Shown here: piece after piece, positions 33,678-45,691 of the stretch
Layout: the number at the start of each line of letters is the position of its first letter
Numbering within the stretch: the first letter of the stretch is position 1
Assembly: GCA_023375675.1 (NCBI GenBank)
Contig: JALQBC010000004.1
Coordinates: 1,054,001 to 1,118,000, forward strand
Direction of reading: 5' to 3'
DNA: 64,000 nucleotides
Origin: Cytospora piceicola
Taxonomy: Eukaryota > Ascomycota > Sordariomycetes > Diaporthales > Cytosporaceae
Program-made: the position numbers and the translations under genes
Notes under the pieces: model-generated
The model's input: the letters and a program-made list of their open reading frames with translations, nothing else
Database searches by the model: none
Told to the model about the DNA's origin: nothing

Positions 33678-34925
33678 GTTCAAGTCTTGTTGGTGTCGAC
33701 GTCGTTGGACTCGTTGTGGTGAGTCCTGGAAACGGTGATGTGGCTCTGGTCGTCTGATTCCCTGTCTTTCTAAGAATAATAAGAATAGAAAACCGTAGAC
33801 AGGTTACTTCTGTGGGTCTGGTATCCTGCCTCTTGTTGTATTCTCACTCAAGGCTTTCGCTTCAATGCCTCTAGTATTAATATACTCTCGTTGTAGCGAA
33901 GCATATCCTCGTTTGGTTGTTTGTGGTCAGCAAAAAAAAAACAAGACCTTTTGGTTCCGGGAGCTGGGGGCTTTTTGCCAAGAGTGCCTCTGCCGTTATA
34001 TATAAGGGTGTTGTACGAAAGGGGATGATGACCACCCAGTCCTTCCCTCTTGGGTTCTTGATGGTGGGATGCATTCTCACTTGATATCCCCCTTGGGCTG
34101 GCTGGCTGGTCGGAGCGGCCCTGGCGGCTTACACCGGGACAGATGCGCCGCAGGCGCAGACGCGGTCGGCGCGGCCATCCTCGTCAGAATGACGTTGATC
34201 TTGCCACAAGGGATCAAGAAGACCAGTTTATTTTAATAACCGTGAAACAGAAATCCGTCCACTCGGACGGGCCAGTCTGGTCGAGGGGGCCTGCTCTTTG
34301 ATGTCGATCATCCGCAGCGGGCGCGAAGCGCAAAGATGACCCGAATGCCGCCAACTCCTCCCTAGCGCGTTCGTTGACACAAGCCAGACAAGCAGACAAG
34401 CCTGACAAGATGTCTTGATGTACAAAGAATGAGAGCTGTCACTTCTCGCCAAGACATGAGTGTAACCGAAGGGTCATTGGTCTTATGTTCCACCCTTCAC
34501 CATGATATCATCCGGGCCACCCCAGCTGCTGAGGCTCTCTGACTCATCGGTAAACAGCTTCGCTTGATTCGATTCATTTATATAGATGCCTAGTGTATAT
34601 GGGTATAAGGGATATAATGATAGATGATATAAAATCCAGACAAAATGTGGAGGAACAAGGAAAGAGAAGTTGCCCAGCAACCAACGGTAAGAATAATATC
34701 CAGCCAAGACAAGGGCAGACCTGATGTAAATGCTCAAGATCCCAAACATGAATTTGTCGTAATGTCGTCCTCTCGTGGGGTATGAATATGCAAAATAAGA
34801 TAGATGGAGATAAATGGCAAAAGATCCCATTCGAAGATGCCTACGTCAGGGCAACCACGCCCTCCCATGTGTCGAAAACGTGCTCTGTGAGTTAGTTTTC
34901 TTCATCCACCATCACGGCCACGCAC
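33678..34925. other. 1.2 kb intergenic region
   Basis: This is the leader of the hemerythrin-like gene on the left and the 3' flank of the large gene on the right. No further gene was recognised. Confidence 0.55.
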
Positions 34926-37900
34926 CTATAGCCCAAGGTCATTCTGCCCCAGGAACACCCTCGCGAGTTCATCACCCCCGTGTTCCGCAGCCTCCATCCA
35001 GTGGATGGCGACACACATAAGGGCAGGGTCACTCCGAATGTCACTCTTCCCACCGTTTGCACCTACACCATGCCCAGAACTTCCAGGACGGTGAAGTTGA
35101 CCGGCTCCAATGCGCTCCCCGTACCGAGTCCCCGTGGTGCCACCATATTTCTCCATGACAGTCTGTTTGAAGACCTCTCTCGGCTTGGATAGAGGCAGAG
35201 TGGTCCGATCGACGAGTTCAGGGTTGGAAAGATAAAATAAGGCGAGTTCGCGCTGAGATGTAGGATCACCCTCTTTGGCAGTGATGGTCCACATTCGCGC
35301 GGCGTCCTCGAGACGGTATGTAGTGCTTGGCGGCGGTGGCGTAGGCGGGCTCGTTACGTCGATTCTCTTTGCCTGCTCCTCTCCGCTCGGACTGGGCCTC
35401 TGTGTCTGCATCCCTTCATCGCCGTTGATCGAGGAAGAAGCAGTACTCTCCGGCGCCGCAGGTACCCCTCTTCGAGTCTTCGTGTGCACACCAACGATCT
35501 CATCGGCCATCTCGACCATAGTCCGACATATTTCCTGCTTCAGCCCCAGAGCCGCAATAGCACAATCCCAGAATGCCTTACCGCGCTCCGTCTTGTCCAG
35601 TATGCTTGCAGGCACGAAGCTGGCAATGAACTGTAAATCACGGAACAGAGTTTTGGGTCTGATGTCTGCATTGCGGAAAAGTGACTGCAAGACAGTGGCA
35701 ATTGCATCGGTATTCGTTCCCGCGTTGCCGCTTGTGTTTATGACGGATCTTGTTTCTGGATTCAGGTTTCCGCTGGGCATGCGATTGTTTCCGATACCGG
35801 GAGCCTGGAGCGTCTGAAGTCGACGATCTCGCAGATTACCCATGGCCTCTTCAAATGGTCGGGAATGGCCTGGCTGTCTATTCCTTTCCGCTTCAAGTTC
35901 TGCCGAGCGGGCTCGTTCAAGCCACGCTTGCCTGCGCCGCGGGCTACCGGAGGACAAGGATGCAACGATAAGATGCTCCAACTCCGAGAGGGCGTTGAGT
36001 TTGGTGTATGGGTTGGGGTGAACGCAGAACATCCTCAGTAGGCGTTGATAGGCTTTTGTAAACGGGAATTCGGGCATGGCTTCTCTCCTGGATCGACCTG
36101 CAGACCTCTTGCTGGATATAGTGTCACTAGTTGCGGAGCTCTCGTTGTCCCGTCCCCCATGACCACTTGCAACAGACTGCGATTCGGAGGCGCTATGAAT
36201 TGGTGCTGAGGTGTCGGCTGCGTTGTTGGCGTCTCGCAGGTTTCCAAAGCTCTCTTTTCTTGCGATAACACGGAGCTTGGATCGTCTCTTCTGGGTCTTG
36301 CGGTCGGCAGCATCGCGTCGGTCAATGCAATCCTGACCAAGGTCCTCAAACCAGCCATCCGTTTCTGAGCCACGAGAGAAAACCAGGTTGCCAAGGTCAC
36401 TCAGGAGCAGACTAGCCAACGTCTGCCTCAGGTCATTAAGAAAGCGCATCTTTTCCTCGTTCAACCGCTGCTGTTGTATCGTCTCATGAGTGGACGCGGC
36501 AGTCCCCATCTGACCGAGACCGTGACTAGGGTAGAGATGCGAGGAATGTAGGGTGCTGCTCAGGTTGGTGATGCTCGTAGTGGGACTCTGAGCGCGAGAC
36601 GTAGTCGAACTTCCTGACGTGATCGACTGGAAAGGCGACCAGTACGTTGAAGCACTGTCGATCGTGTGGACAGGTGAAGAGTGGCCGAAGTATTCTCCAG
36701 AGTCCATAATGTCACTCATCGCAGTACTGCCTCTTGAAAAGCCAGAAAAGCCGTACCGAGAAGAGGAATCGCCGCTGGTAACCGAAGGGCTCAAGCCCGT
36801 CATGCCCCTCAACTCTTTAGCAAGCGAGCCTGTCCGGCTTGATGCCGGCGTGAATCGTCTCTCAGGTTCACTAATAATACTGCTTGCATCATCATTGGAG
36901 AAGGCCGAGCTCGGCGGTTCGCGTCGAATAGGGGGGCCTTCGAGCTGTCTCTTGTCCCGAATGTACAGCTCACTGCTCCAAAGAACTGGCCCATCCATTA
37001 TGTTGTCACCAACCAGCTTTCCAATGCACGTTTCGACCTCGCAGCAGAATCGATGGATACGCTCCTCGCCACGGCAGAAATTTTCGATTCCGTACTCATT
37101 CAAGAATCTTGTGGTCTTCTCAGCTTGATCATCCGACAACTTGTTCGGTCCTCCTTGATCGTCGCTCGCCGCTAGCAGGTCTACAATCTGAGACTCGCTG
37201 CGGTATATGTATGTGGAAGCTGCTCCACGTGGCAAGCCTCGATCATGGCCATAGCTTCTGTGCTTGCGGCGCATTCCCATCGTCTTCAGGGCGACGGCAA
37301 TGTTTCGAGAGTGCGCATACGGTCCTGAGTTGCGGACATCAGTGACATACCACATCTTGTCGCGTAGGGCCCTTAGCCGCTTCATCATCGATTCGGTAAG
37401 GCCCTCGGCCCGCTCTTGAGACTGTTTCAGCCAGACGAGCCATGCGTCGTAGTCTTCTACCGCGGATGCAGAGCGACGAATGGAGTCCCGAGGGCCGCGG
37501 CTAAATATGTTCAGTAGTGTAGCGAAGCCCTGCGCACGAAGTGACGGGGACGACAGCGCATTGAGCTGTTGCAACGTATTGAAGTACGAAAGCGAGGCGA
37601 CAAAATTGGACTGAGCACGAGCTTGAGACACAGCGGCTTGAAGCATTGCTACCAGCACCGGCGTCGGCTCATAATCCTGCCCTCTGTTAGCGACCTCTTT
37701 GCCACTGGCCCCTTCCGAAAGAGGGGAGCTGCTCCTGCTCGGAGATTCCTGGCCCATCAATTTCCGGCGATATGGATTTCGACTGGGGCTTCTTGGTCTC
37801 GCCTTCTCCGTTGTGATGATCTTGGTCTTGGAGCGGTACTTCTTCAGAGTTGATGTCCTGTTGCTGAACTTGCCAGTGTCCTGTTCTGACGTTTGTGGAA

Positions 37901-40535
37901 TTTCAAAGTCTTCAACAAGCTTCAAGATGGAGTCGCGCAGCTGGTGGTAGTCCTTGTCAAGCTCTGGCCGCTCGTCATCGATATCATCCTCATCTGTTTC
38001 GCTGAGGGACGAGGAGTTTTCCTCTTCTTGATCGTCATCGGGATCATATGTCATGTGAGTAGAAAGGGACTTTCCATCCGAAGAAATAAACAGCACAGCC
38101 CATCGTTCAGCACATGGGTGGCATGAGCCACAGCAGGCCTCAACCCCGAGAGTCTGTGTCAACTCGTGTAATGCAAGTCGAAGTCGGTAGCCATCGTCCT
38201 CGTAGTTGTTGAGATATTCCTGGCTGGAACGTTCTCCCAGTTGAGGAGATGATTGGGCAGAGGCACCAGTCATTTGAGGCTCGATTGCCGTCTCCGCTGT
38301 CGTGCTTGTATCACTCAGGATAGAGGACACACTTGTGCTGAGGATTGAGGCTGTCTCAAAATTATTGTTGCTCCTGGACGTGGCCATGGACATAGGCTGG
38401 GAGATGGCCGACATGCCAGAAATAGAGGGAGCACCCGAACGGATCGAGGCAGAGGACATGGGTCTCTTCTCCGGGAAGAGCGCATTGACCAATGTGACCA
38501 AATCAGCAGGACTCACAACCAGATATGGATGGACCTCGGCGGTTTCTCGAAGTGAAGTCAGCGACCGGGCCTTCAGTAACCTCGGGCGAGGCTTGAGGCG
38601 GGAACTTTTGAAGCGGCCAAGAATGTTGTCAACGTGAGCCTTGATCTTTGGCGGGGTTGAGACAGGGCCTGTCTTCCATAGCATATCAACGACAAGGCTG
38701 GATGCTCTCATAGCGACTTGCTTCAGGATCTTTTGCCGGCCGTACTCGGTGATGTGGTAATCTGCCATCATGCCATAACTTTCCGGATGAATGACCACAC
38801 CAAGTAGCCACACTGAGAACAACCACTTATAAATGAACCACTTTCGTGTGCTATCGACATATTTGTGGTCAAGACGCTTGAGGATTTGGTTTCCCATCTC
38901 AATCAGCCCTTCGGGAAGACCTGTAGAATCCTCATCGTCAAGAATGTCAAAAAGCTCGTCAGTAGCCCGGTCGTAGAACTCCTCGGCAGCAATCTGGTCC
39001 TTGGAGGTCCAATCCGAAATGTTGAACCTGGTGCCATGCTGGTCCTCGGCTCGGTCGAGAAGAAATGCTCCGTCCTCAAGGATCTTCATCAAGTACCATT
39101 CCATGTTGGAGCGACCGGACCACTCGCGCATGGTAGACCAAACATTGAGCACATGGATGAGGATAGGCTCGATGGGGACGTTCTCGTTCCCGGATTTGGA
39201 TTCAGAGGCCGACTTGGAGATGAGACGCGCACAGGTATTTGCCCAAGCATCTGTCCGGCGCTTGTCCTCAGCGCTGTCAGGACCTGCTGAATTAGCAAAG
39301 CATGTATATATAAGTGCAGACAAGGCATCATGTCTCTGGAACGAGAGCAGGCGCTCCACCGGATTGGGATTGTTGGACGAGTGCCTGTTGAAAGAGGATC
39401 CGGGACCGCGAGCGTGTGGCTTGTTATAAAGGGGCAAGACCGACTCGATAGGGTCCAAACCAGAGTGGAAGTGAGTGATGGCGGCGCGCTCCGAGTTTGA
39501 GAGAGAGCATATCCGGTTCGCCAAATAGTCCGGGTCGTTCCTTACTTTGGACAAGAAGGCGAGAAAGGTTTCTCTAGCATTGGCTGAGATATCGTGGAGA
39601 AACGGCGTGGTCGAGCCAGCCATGGGGCCGCCAGCCACAACGGAGCCAGTTGGTGTATCCAAACTTTCAGATGACACCATGCCAGGAGACTGCAGGGACT
39701 CCACCTCAGGCTCCAAAAGAGCGTATCTCCTGACCTCATCGCAGCTCTTGCGCACATCCTGAACGGCACTGTATAGGCTGGCAAATGTCTTTTTGTCGTC
39801 GGTACGGAAGCACTCAGCAAGGTTCCTCTGGGCGATCTCACCGCAGCGAGTAAGGCGGGCCGACAGGGCAGTGGAAACCAGAGTGCGTTGTAAACGTATT
39901 CTTGTGTTTGCGCGCTTGCGCTCCTGATATTTGGACAGGCGGACTAAATGGGCCAATTCATCCAATGTTGTGCTCTCTGCCACGTCAAACGGGGCTAAAT
40001 ACGAGTTTGTGTATAAAGAGGCGTCGGTTATTAGGGGTTGGGGTATTTTGACGGCAGCTCTTGTCTTTGAAGGGGGCGTTGGGTCCTCGTCTCGCGCCTC
40101 CGCAGTTGTATTCGCATCTTGAGCATTTGGCAGGGCGGGAGGAGCTGGTTGCGCGATGACGGCCTTCCTGAGTGTAGGACTGGGCGTCTGGGTCATGTTC
40201 GATGGCCGCTGAGTATCTTCGGCGCGGGGGGCGGGGGGAGGCATCTCTTCTGTGTTCGCAGCGTTTGCGCTGGTGTCAGGGAGCGAAGGGCTGTGTGAGT
40301 GTAGCCTTCGAGGCCTCGAGGATTCGACATGCCGTTCTGGCAAGGGAGGTGTTGGCGACCTTGTCGCTGAGAGCGCTGCTCAAGGGGACTTGTCAGCTAG
40401 ACTGGACATAGTCGAGTCAAGGGGCAGTTGGAGGACGGATGCTGAAGGTTGCCTTTTGGGAGCGGAAGACGTACAGGCAATGTCGGATGAATGGACCTGG
40501 ACGGGCGAGGAAAGAGATCGCTGTATGGGTAACAT
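34926..40535 (-). CDS. large conserved fungal protein, unknown function, Sel1-like C-terminus
   Basis: I do not recognise a characterised relative. Exon 1 is 40535-40475 and exon 2 is 40375-34926, giving 1836 residues. The 99-nt intron has a GTACGT donor, a CTGAC branch site and a CAG acceptor. It supplies an ATG, whereas the long frame alone opens at TTG. After a Ser/Pro-rich start, a conserved helical region begins at LVRLSKYQERKRANTRIRLQ. A globular part with WSTMREWSGRSNMEWYLMKI and WFIYKWLFSVWLLGVV follows. A CCGSCHPCAERW cysteine cluster and Ser-rich linkers come next. The end carries EDAARMWTITAKEGDPTSQREL and MEAAEHGGDELA, as in Sel1 repeats, which usually bind partner proteins. A scaffold role is a guess. 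No membrane segment is convincing. Confidence 0.8.
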
Positions 40536-40810
40536 GGTGAGCGCATGGAGCGACTGCCCCAGACACTGCCAGCGTAACTCTGCTGGCAGTGAAGACTTGG
40601 AGGACTAAAGGTCGAGGACTCGATTCGACTCGACCAAAGCGACCAGATGGAAGGCGAAGTTGGCCGTGCCTAGGTAACGATCAGAGGCAGATGTTATTAT
40701 GTATGATAGGTAAGGAGGGGACCGAAAGTATGGATGCGCCTGTACGGCTTTGGGTATCGCGGGCTGAATTCGTCACAGCTGTCATGAGGAGTAGAGGAAC
40801 TGAAGAACAA

Positions 40811-40811
40811 G

Positions 40812-40850
<39 letters not shown>

Positions 40851-40890
40851 TCAGACAGATAGATAGATAGTTAGATAGACAGACAGATAT
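40811..40890. repeat. GATA tetranucleotide microsatellite
   Basis: About ten uninterrupted TAGA/GATA units, then imperfect GACA/GATA units. It lies 280 bp upstream of the start of the large unknown gene. Confidence 0.95.
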
Positions 40891-41339
40891 TTGTTTGGTG
40901 GTCGGGAGTGGTCGGGGTTGATCAGGAACGATCAGGATGAATGTGGTCTAGACGTAAGGAGAAGACGAAACGGTAGGGATGTTTTGGAAGTGGAGGATGC
41001 GTGAGGCTGAGGAACCGTTCTGTCGGTCAAGATTCGAAGAGGAAACCACGACTGCAACGTTGTTTGTTGTAGGCGAGGAGGGGGGAAAAAAGATGTTTGT
41101 AAGGCAAGATCGTGGCGTGGGCGCGTGGATTTGTATGTAAGTACCTAGGGTACTTAAGTACTTATGTAAGTATGTGTGTATGTATGTAAGTAGTAGGTAC
41201 CTAGGTAGTCTACCTGCCACCCTGCCACCGCAGCGGCGCTGCATATATCAATCAGTATGGGTATCGATGGAGGAGAGCAGGGCAAAGAAAAGAGCAAGGC
41301 AGGGGCAGGAAGCGAGCCGAGTGCAACGGGATTGTTGGG

Positions 41340-41420
41340 TTCCCCGGTTTGCCCTTGCCCTCGCCCTTTGCCCTCGCCCTTTTGCCCTGCCCTTGCCCTT
41401 TGCCCTTTGCCCTTGTCCTC
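41340..41420. repeat. degenerate CCCTTG / CCCTTT hexamer tract
   Basis: About ten copies of a CCCTYG/CCCTTT-type hexamer or 9-mer. It resembles telomere-like sequence only superficially; the CCCTAA unit is absent. Confidence 0.8.
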
Positions 41421-44400
41421 TCCAGCTCAACGCGCCCCAAACTTGCGGTCGGTCGCTTACAGTAAAGTAACAACCTGGGAAAGTACGGAGTACGGAGTAC
41501 CGCCTTGGTAGCGTGGAACACCTGTGAACGTGAACGTGAACGTGGGGTAAGTGCTGCAACCACGACTGCCATGAGCAGGGATCAGCATGGCGACAGGCGA
41601 CAGGCGGCAGGCGGCAGTGCTAGGCGGTGCGTGATTTGGTATGGGCCTTCCTAAACCTTGAAGTCCTTGACGGGCTTGACTGCTTGAAGCGGGAACCAAA
41701 CATGGGAAGGCTAAGCCACTTTTGGGATGGTGTCAATTATGGACCACTGACAACCTTGGAACGCACCTGCTGCCACCATACATACAAGCAGCAATATTCA
41801 ACCCAACTGTGGCCCCAGCGGTTCTCAAGCATGCCGGCCTGATGATGATGAATGAGGATTGGGGCCGGATTGAAGGCCTCCTTCCTTTCATCCCATCTCC
41901 TCATCGGTCCAGTCTTGCTTGTTTCCCTCCTCCCAACATACATCCTCTATCTTAGACTCTATCTCTCTCTCTCTCTCTCTGTGCCCCCCCCCCAAAAAAT
42001 GAATCCCGTCATGGAGGAGACGATGTGATGTGTTGGCAATATCCAAATGAAAACGGGAACTTGGAAGCTGGACTATGCAAACTTGGACTACTTTCTTCCG
42101 TACACGCTGGGATCATCCCAATTGAATTTTGTTGATATGACAACAAACAGACTGGATCACAGTTCAAATGGAACAACACGCGCGCGTCGCCACAGATTGT
42201 CCCTCCGTTCTGGACAGGAATACATAATACAATCAATATTAGGACAGATCATGCCAACCTCACTGGCCACACCAAGGTGACGCCTCAACCTATCCACCAC
42301 CGCCTTTTCGGTCTGGAGCCGTAGCTCTCAGCTGTCCTACTGTTGTTATGTGTGAGGCATCCCGACCAATGCGGCAAGAAACTTCAGCTCTTCAAGGGTC
42401 ATGGGCACATTGTGATCTTGACAATGATCCAAATAGCGGCGAGGAACACAAATCATAGTGCGGTCAGCTGCCAACTCATGGCCGCGAATTACCACCGGGA
42501 TTGCTCACACCCGCCCCTCCCCTCCCATATATCAGGGACCGCCGACCACATCCGGGACAGCCTATTACTACTGCTAGAGGGTTCACAGAAAGGAGGACGA
42601 AATGAAGGCACAAGAGACTCAGAGTGACCATCGTGGACAACGCAAATCCTTTCTCCCTAGGGATTGCCCTTTAGCCTTTTTTCTCTTCTTTTTCTAGCCC
42701 CCATCGCTCTTCCGCGGCGAGGCTGATTTTCCATAACCGAGTCTTGTGTGTTTCTAAGCGAGGTCAAAGCGGCTGGCGATGGATGATGATGACTTGGCAG
42801 TGCATTGCATTCGTTCCCTAGGTTTTACCGTCAGACCGTCCAATCCCTTTTCCTCTTACCTTGATATCGACCTGCGTTACGGAATAATTCTAGGTGTGTC
42901 CCCATCAGCAAGGAGAACAGGAGTCATACTCTAGCCTCCTGCCCCCTTCCCCCTCCTGTGGCGTGTCTGGCGCCAATTGGCTGTGCCAGGCCCAAACACA
43001 CATCCACCACATCCACCTAAAAAGCCGCTCCCCCAAGTTCAACCGGGCCAAGACCGGCCGGCCACCGACTCGGACACAAATGCCAGCTCAGAGGTCGATG
43101 GCAACATCCGTTGCCAATGGTTGCTTGCCACTGTCCCTCGACAGAGGCCTTCCGTACCATTGAGGTTCCAATGTCACGATGCCGCTCGCCCCGGTCGTCC
43201 CTCTTTTCAACCCTTTCCCACCAGATTTTGATCCATCTTGGTGGAGTCTACAGCGTCTCATGATCACCTGAAATCTCCCCTCCGCCCTGATTTCAGGGCA
43301 GAAGAAGGAACACCGAATATTGGTATCGACTTCATTGGAAGACGAAAATGCACCCAAGTGGGCAGACCAGAGGCGCAACGGTACCTCGTGGCGGCTGCCA
43401 TGCTATGATGCGTTTCCATCCCCTCTCCTGGGCTGCCGCATGGCAGTTTCGATAACGATTTGACTCTCTCTCTCTCTGGGGCAAGTGTTTCTCCCGGACG
43501 CGTCTTGTCTCGTCTCGTAGTGCTCGAGCAACAAGCACAACGAGTGAGGTACTTCACCCCCTCCATCACGGAATACCGGCCGGTACATCACCCGTCCGCT
43601 TTCAGCCGGGTACAGATTACCTGCCTGCACGTCAGACACGACGCAGTCGAATCAGAAGCTAGATGCTGCCCTTATCTTCTGCCCTACGGGCGGATGATCA
43701 CTGACGATCAACTATCTTGAAAACCGCTCACTACAACGGTCTTCGTGCGTCTGCCAGTTGGCTGCGTGACCTGCAGTCTTCCCGGGCATCTCGAGCTGAG
43801 AGCGGACGTGCGCTGCTTAACTCCTTGGTCGCATGCGGTCCGCATATCTACGTATTGATGTACAAGTTTACCCACGCGTTTCTGTTCGCGAGGGAGATAA
43901 AGATGCATAAAAGGACATCTGATATCACTTCCACAGTCACAGCCACATCTTCTCGAGTGAGGGCGCCCTCAAATTGAGGGTCGTATACCATGAGACAGTC
44001 TGCGTATCCAACTACAGATTTCTCGTATGCAATCTAATAGAACCTGGAACATCATACGCCCGGACAGTCGTCAGCTAGCAGCAACTGCAGCTGATCCCAA
44101 CCACTGCCCTCCTCGTCTTCGTACCGGGGAGCTCGTGGTGGTTGCCACCAACACGACAAACAATAGAAAGAGCGTGAACGCCACCACACTGGCCGGGCAT
44201 CATCGCACCCATCGTATCATAACATAACCCGAAACTTGTCAAAAATGTATCCCCAATGAACACAGGTAACATGAACCATGCGCCGTCGTTACAGGCCTTT
44301 CTCGCGTGTGTCTCCGTCATCGTCAACGCCACCAATCGCCTATATCAATACTTGTGCGTCTATGCTTGTCTTGCTGTTCGCGAAGCAGACACCAGCCAGC

Positions 44401-45691
44401 GCCGAGTATACAAGACCTTGTTAACCAATACCTTACCGGCCGAGGCTTTGCCAGACGAAGGTACCACCACCAAAACACACACCCAGGAAAAGCATCTCAC
44501 GACGCAGCGTACTGGTCTCACGAGGGTAAGGGGGGGGGGGCGCACAACACACACCGCCCGTACGAGCGTCCGAGCAACGGGGCACAAGACATGTCACGGA
44601 CGAGCTGAAGCTGGTTTGGTAAGCGTCGGACGGCATCGTAGCATTCTGAGAGCTGCCGTAGCTTGGGGCTGGCTGCCGTAGCACGCCAGAAACAGGAGGG
44701 AGCGACGGGCAACAAGTGGCAGTTACACGGCAGTAGCCAAAGCGGCCTGGCAGGGCCTGACAACTCATAACCTCACCGCCGGGATTCTCAAAAGATCTTG
44801 AAACATATGCAGCTTTGCTTTGTATGTATGCATTTGGTATATTCGATGAAGAGCCATAATAACCCATGGTCTACTGACTGTGTTTAACAGGTCTACCCAA
44901 AACGCCTGATTTGCTGATGCAACATGGTGCATCTTGACTTGACTTTTTGCCTCCCATCTAGCCTCCCAGCCAGCCAAACAGCCAACCTCCAACCGACCGT
45001 TGGGTCATGCACTCCTCACACTTGACGACATCGTCGTTTTCCCCATCCCCTTATCCCAGACCCGAAAAATACTCGGAACCCACTTAGTACTGCCGGATCA
45101 TGCTCTCCCCGTTCCCCTAGCGACGATGCGCCGGGGAAGACAAAGCCGGTTGGGTTCGCCCCGGCGTGAAGCGGGCCTAGCGCTCGCACCACTTTTCTCC
45201 CACAGCAAACTGCATGTTACGGGGATGCAAGTGGTGATAAGAACCACAACGGCCCGTGATCCTACCCGCTCGATGGCAATGGGATCCTCCCTTTCTAGAT
45301 CTCGGCCATGCTCGGAGCGCATTATGCGGAACTTTGCTCGTGGAACTTCCGCCACTGCCAAGAACGTCGCCGATCCTGTCCGCGCCCTTCTAGAATCAAT
45401 TGCATGCATGTATGGTTGTGATAGTTCGATGCGAAGGGGGCAGGGGCGGAGGATGCGCATTCCATGCCGCCGGTGGACAACTCGCACGCGCATTGCAGAT
45501 CGCTCGGTCATGATGCCTAATACTAGCAAGCGGCAGTGCCAGCAGCTTTCTCCTTCTCATGGCTGTGCCGATGATCCTCTCTGCAAACGCAGCTTGTCTT
45601 TGAGGCTAAAATCGCGTGAGAAATTGGTTTGCCTCCAGTTCCCTGCATACCTGAGCAGGAAATTCTGGTGCAAAAATGCCGGGAGGATTCA

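Larger units (their letters stand above)
40536..45691. other. 5.2 kb gene-free region with microsatellites
   Basis: No protein with family character or codon bias was seen in any frame, and no tRNA-like T-arm was found. It contains a GATA microsatellite (40811-40890), a CCCTTG/CCCTTT tract (41340-41420), a GTGAAC repeat (41523-41543), a CT microsatellite (41960-41980) followed by C and A runs, an 11-G run (about 44529-44539) and TACCTAGG motifs near 41145 and 41200. It could hide long noncoding RNAs or decayed genes. Confidence 0.55.

Noticed and set aside
41340..41420. Telomere-like repeat tract
   Set aside because: The units are CCCTTG/CCCTTT, not CCCTAA, and the tract is short and degenerate, so not an interstitial telomere.
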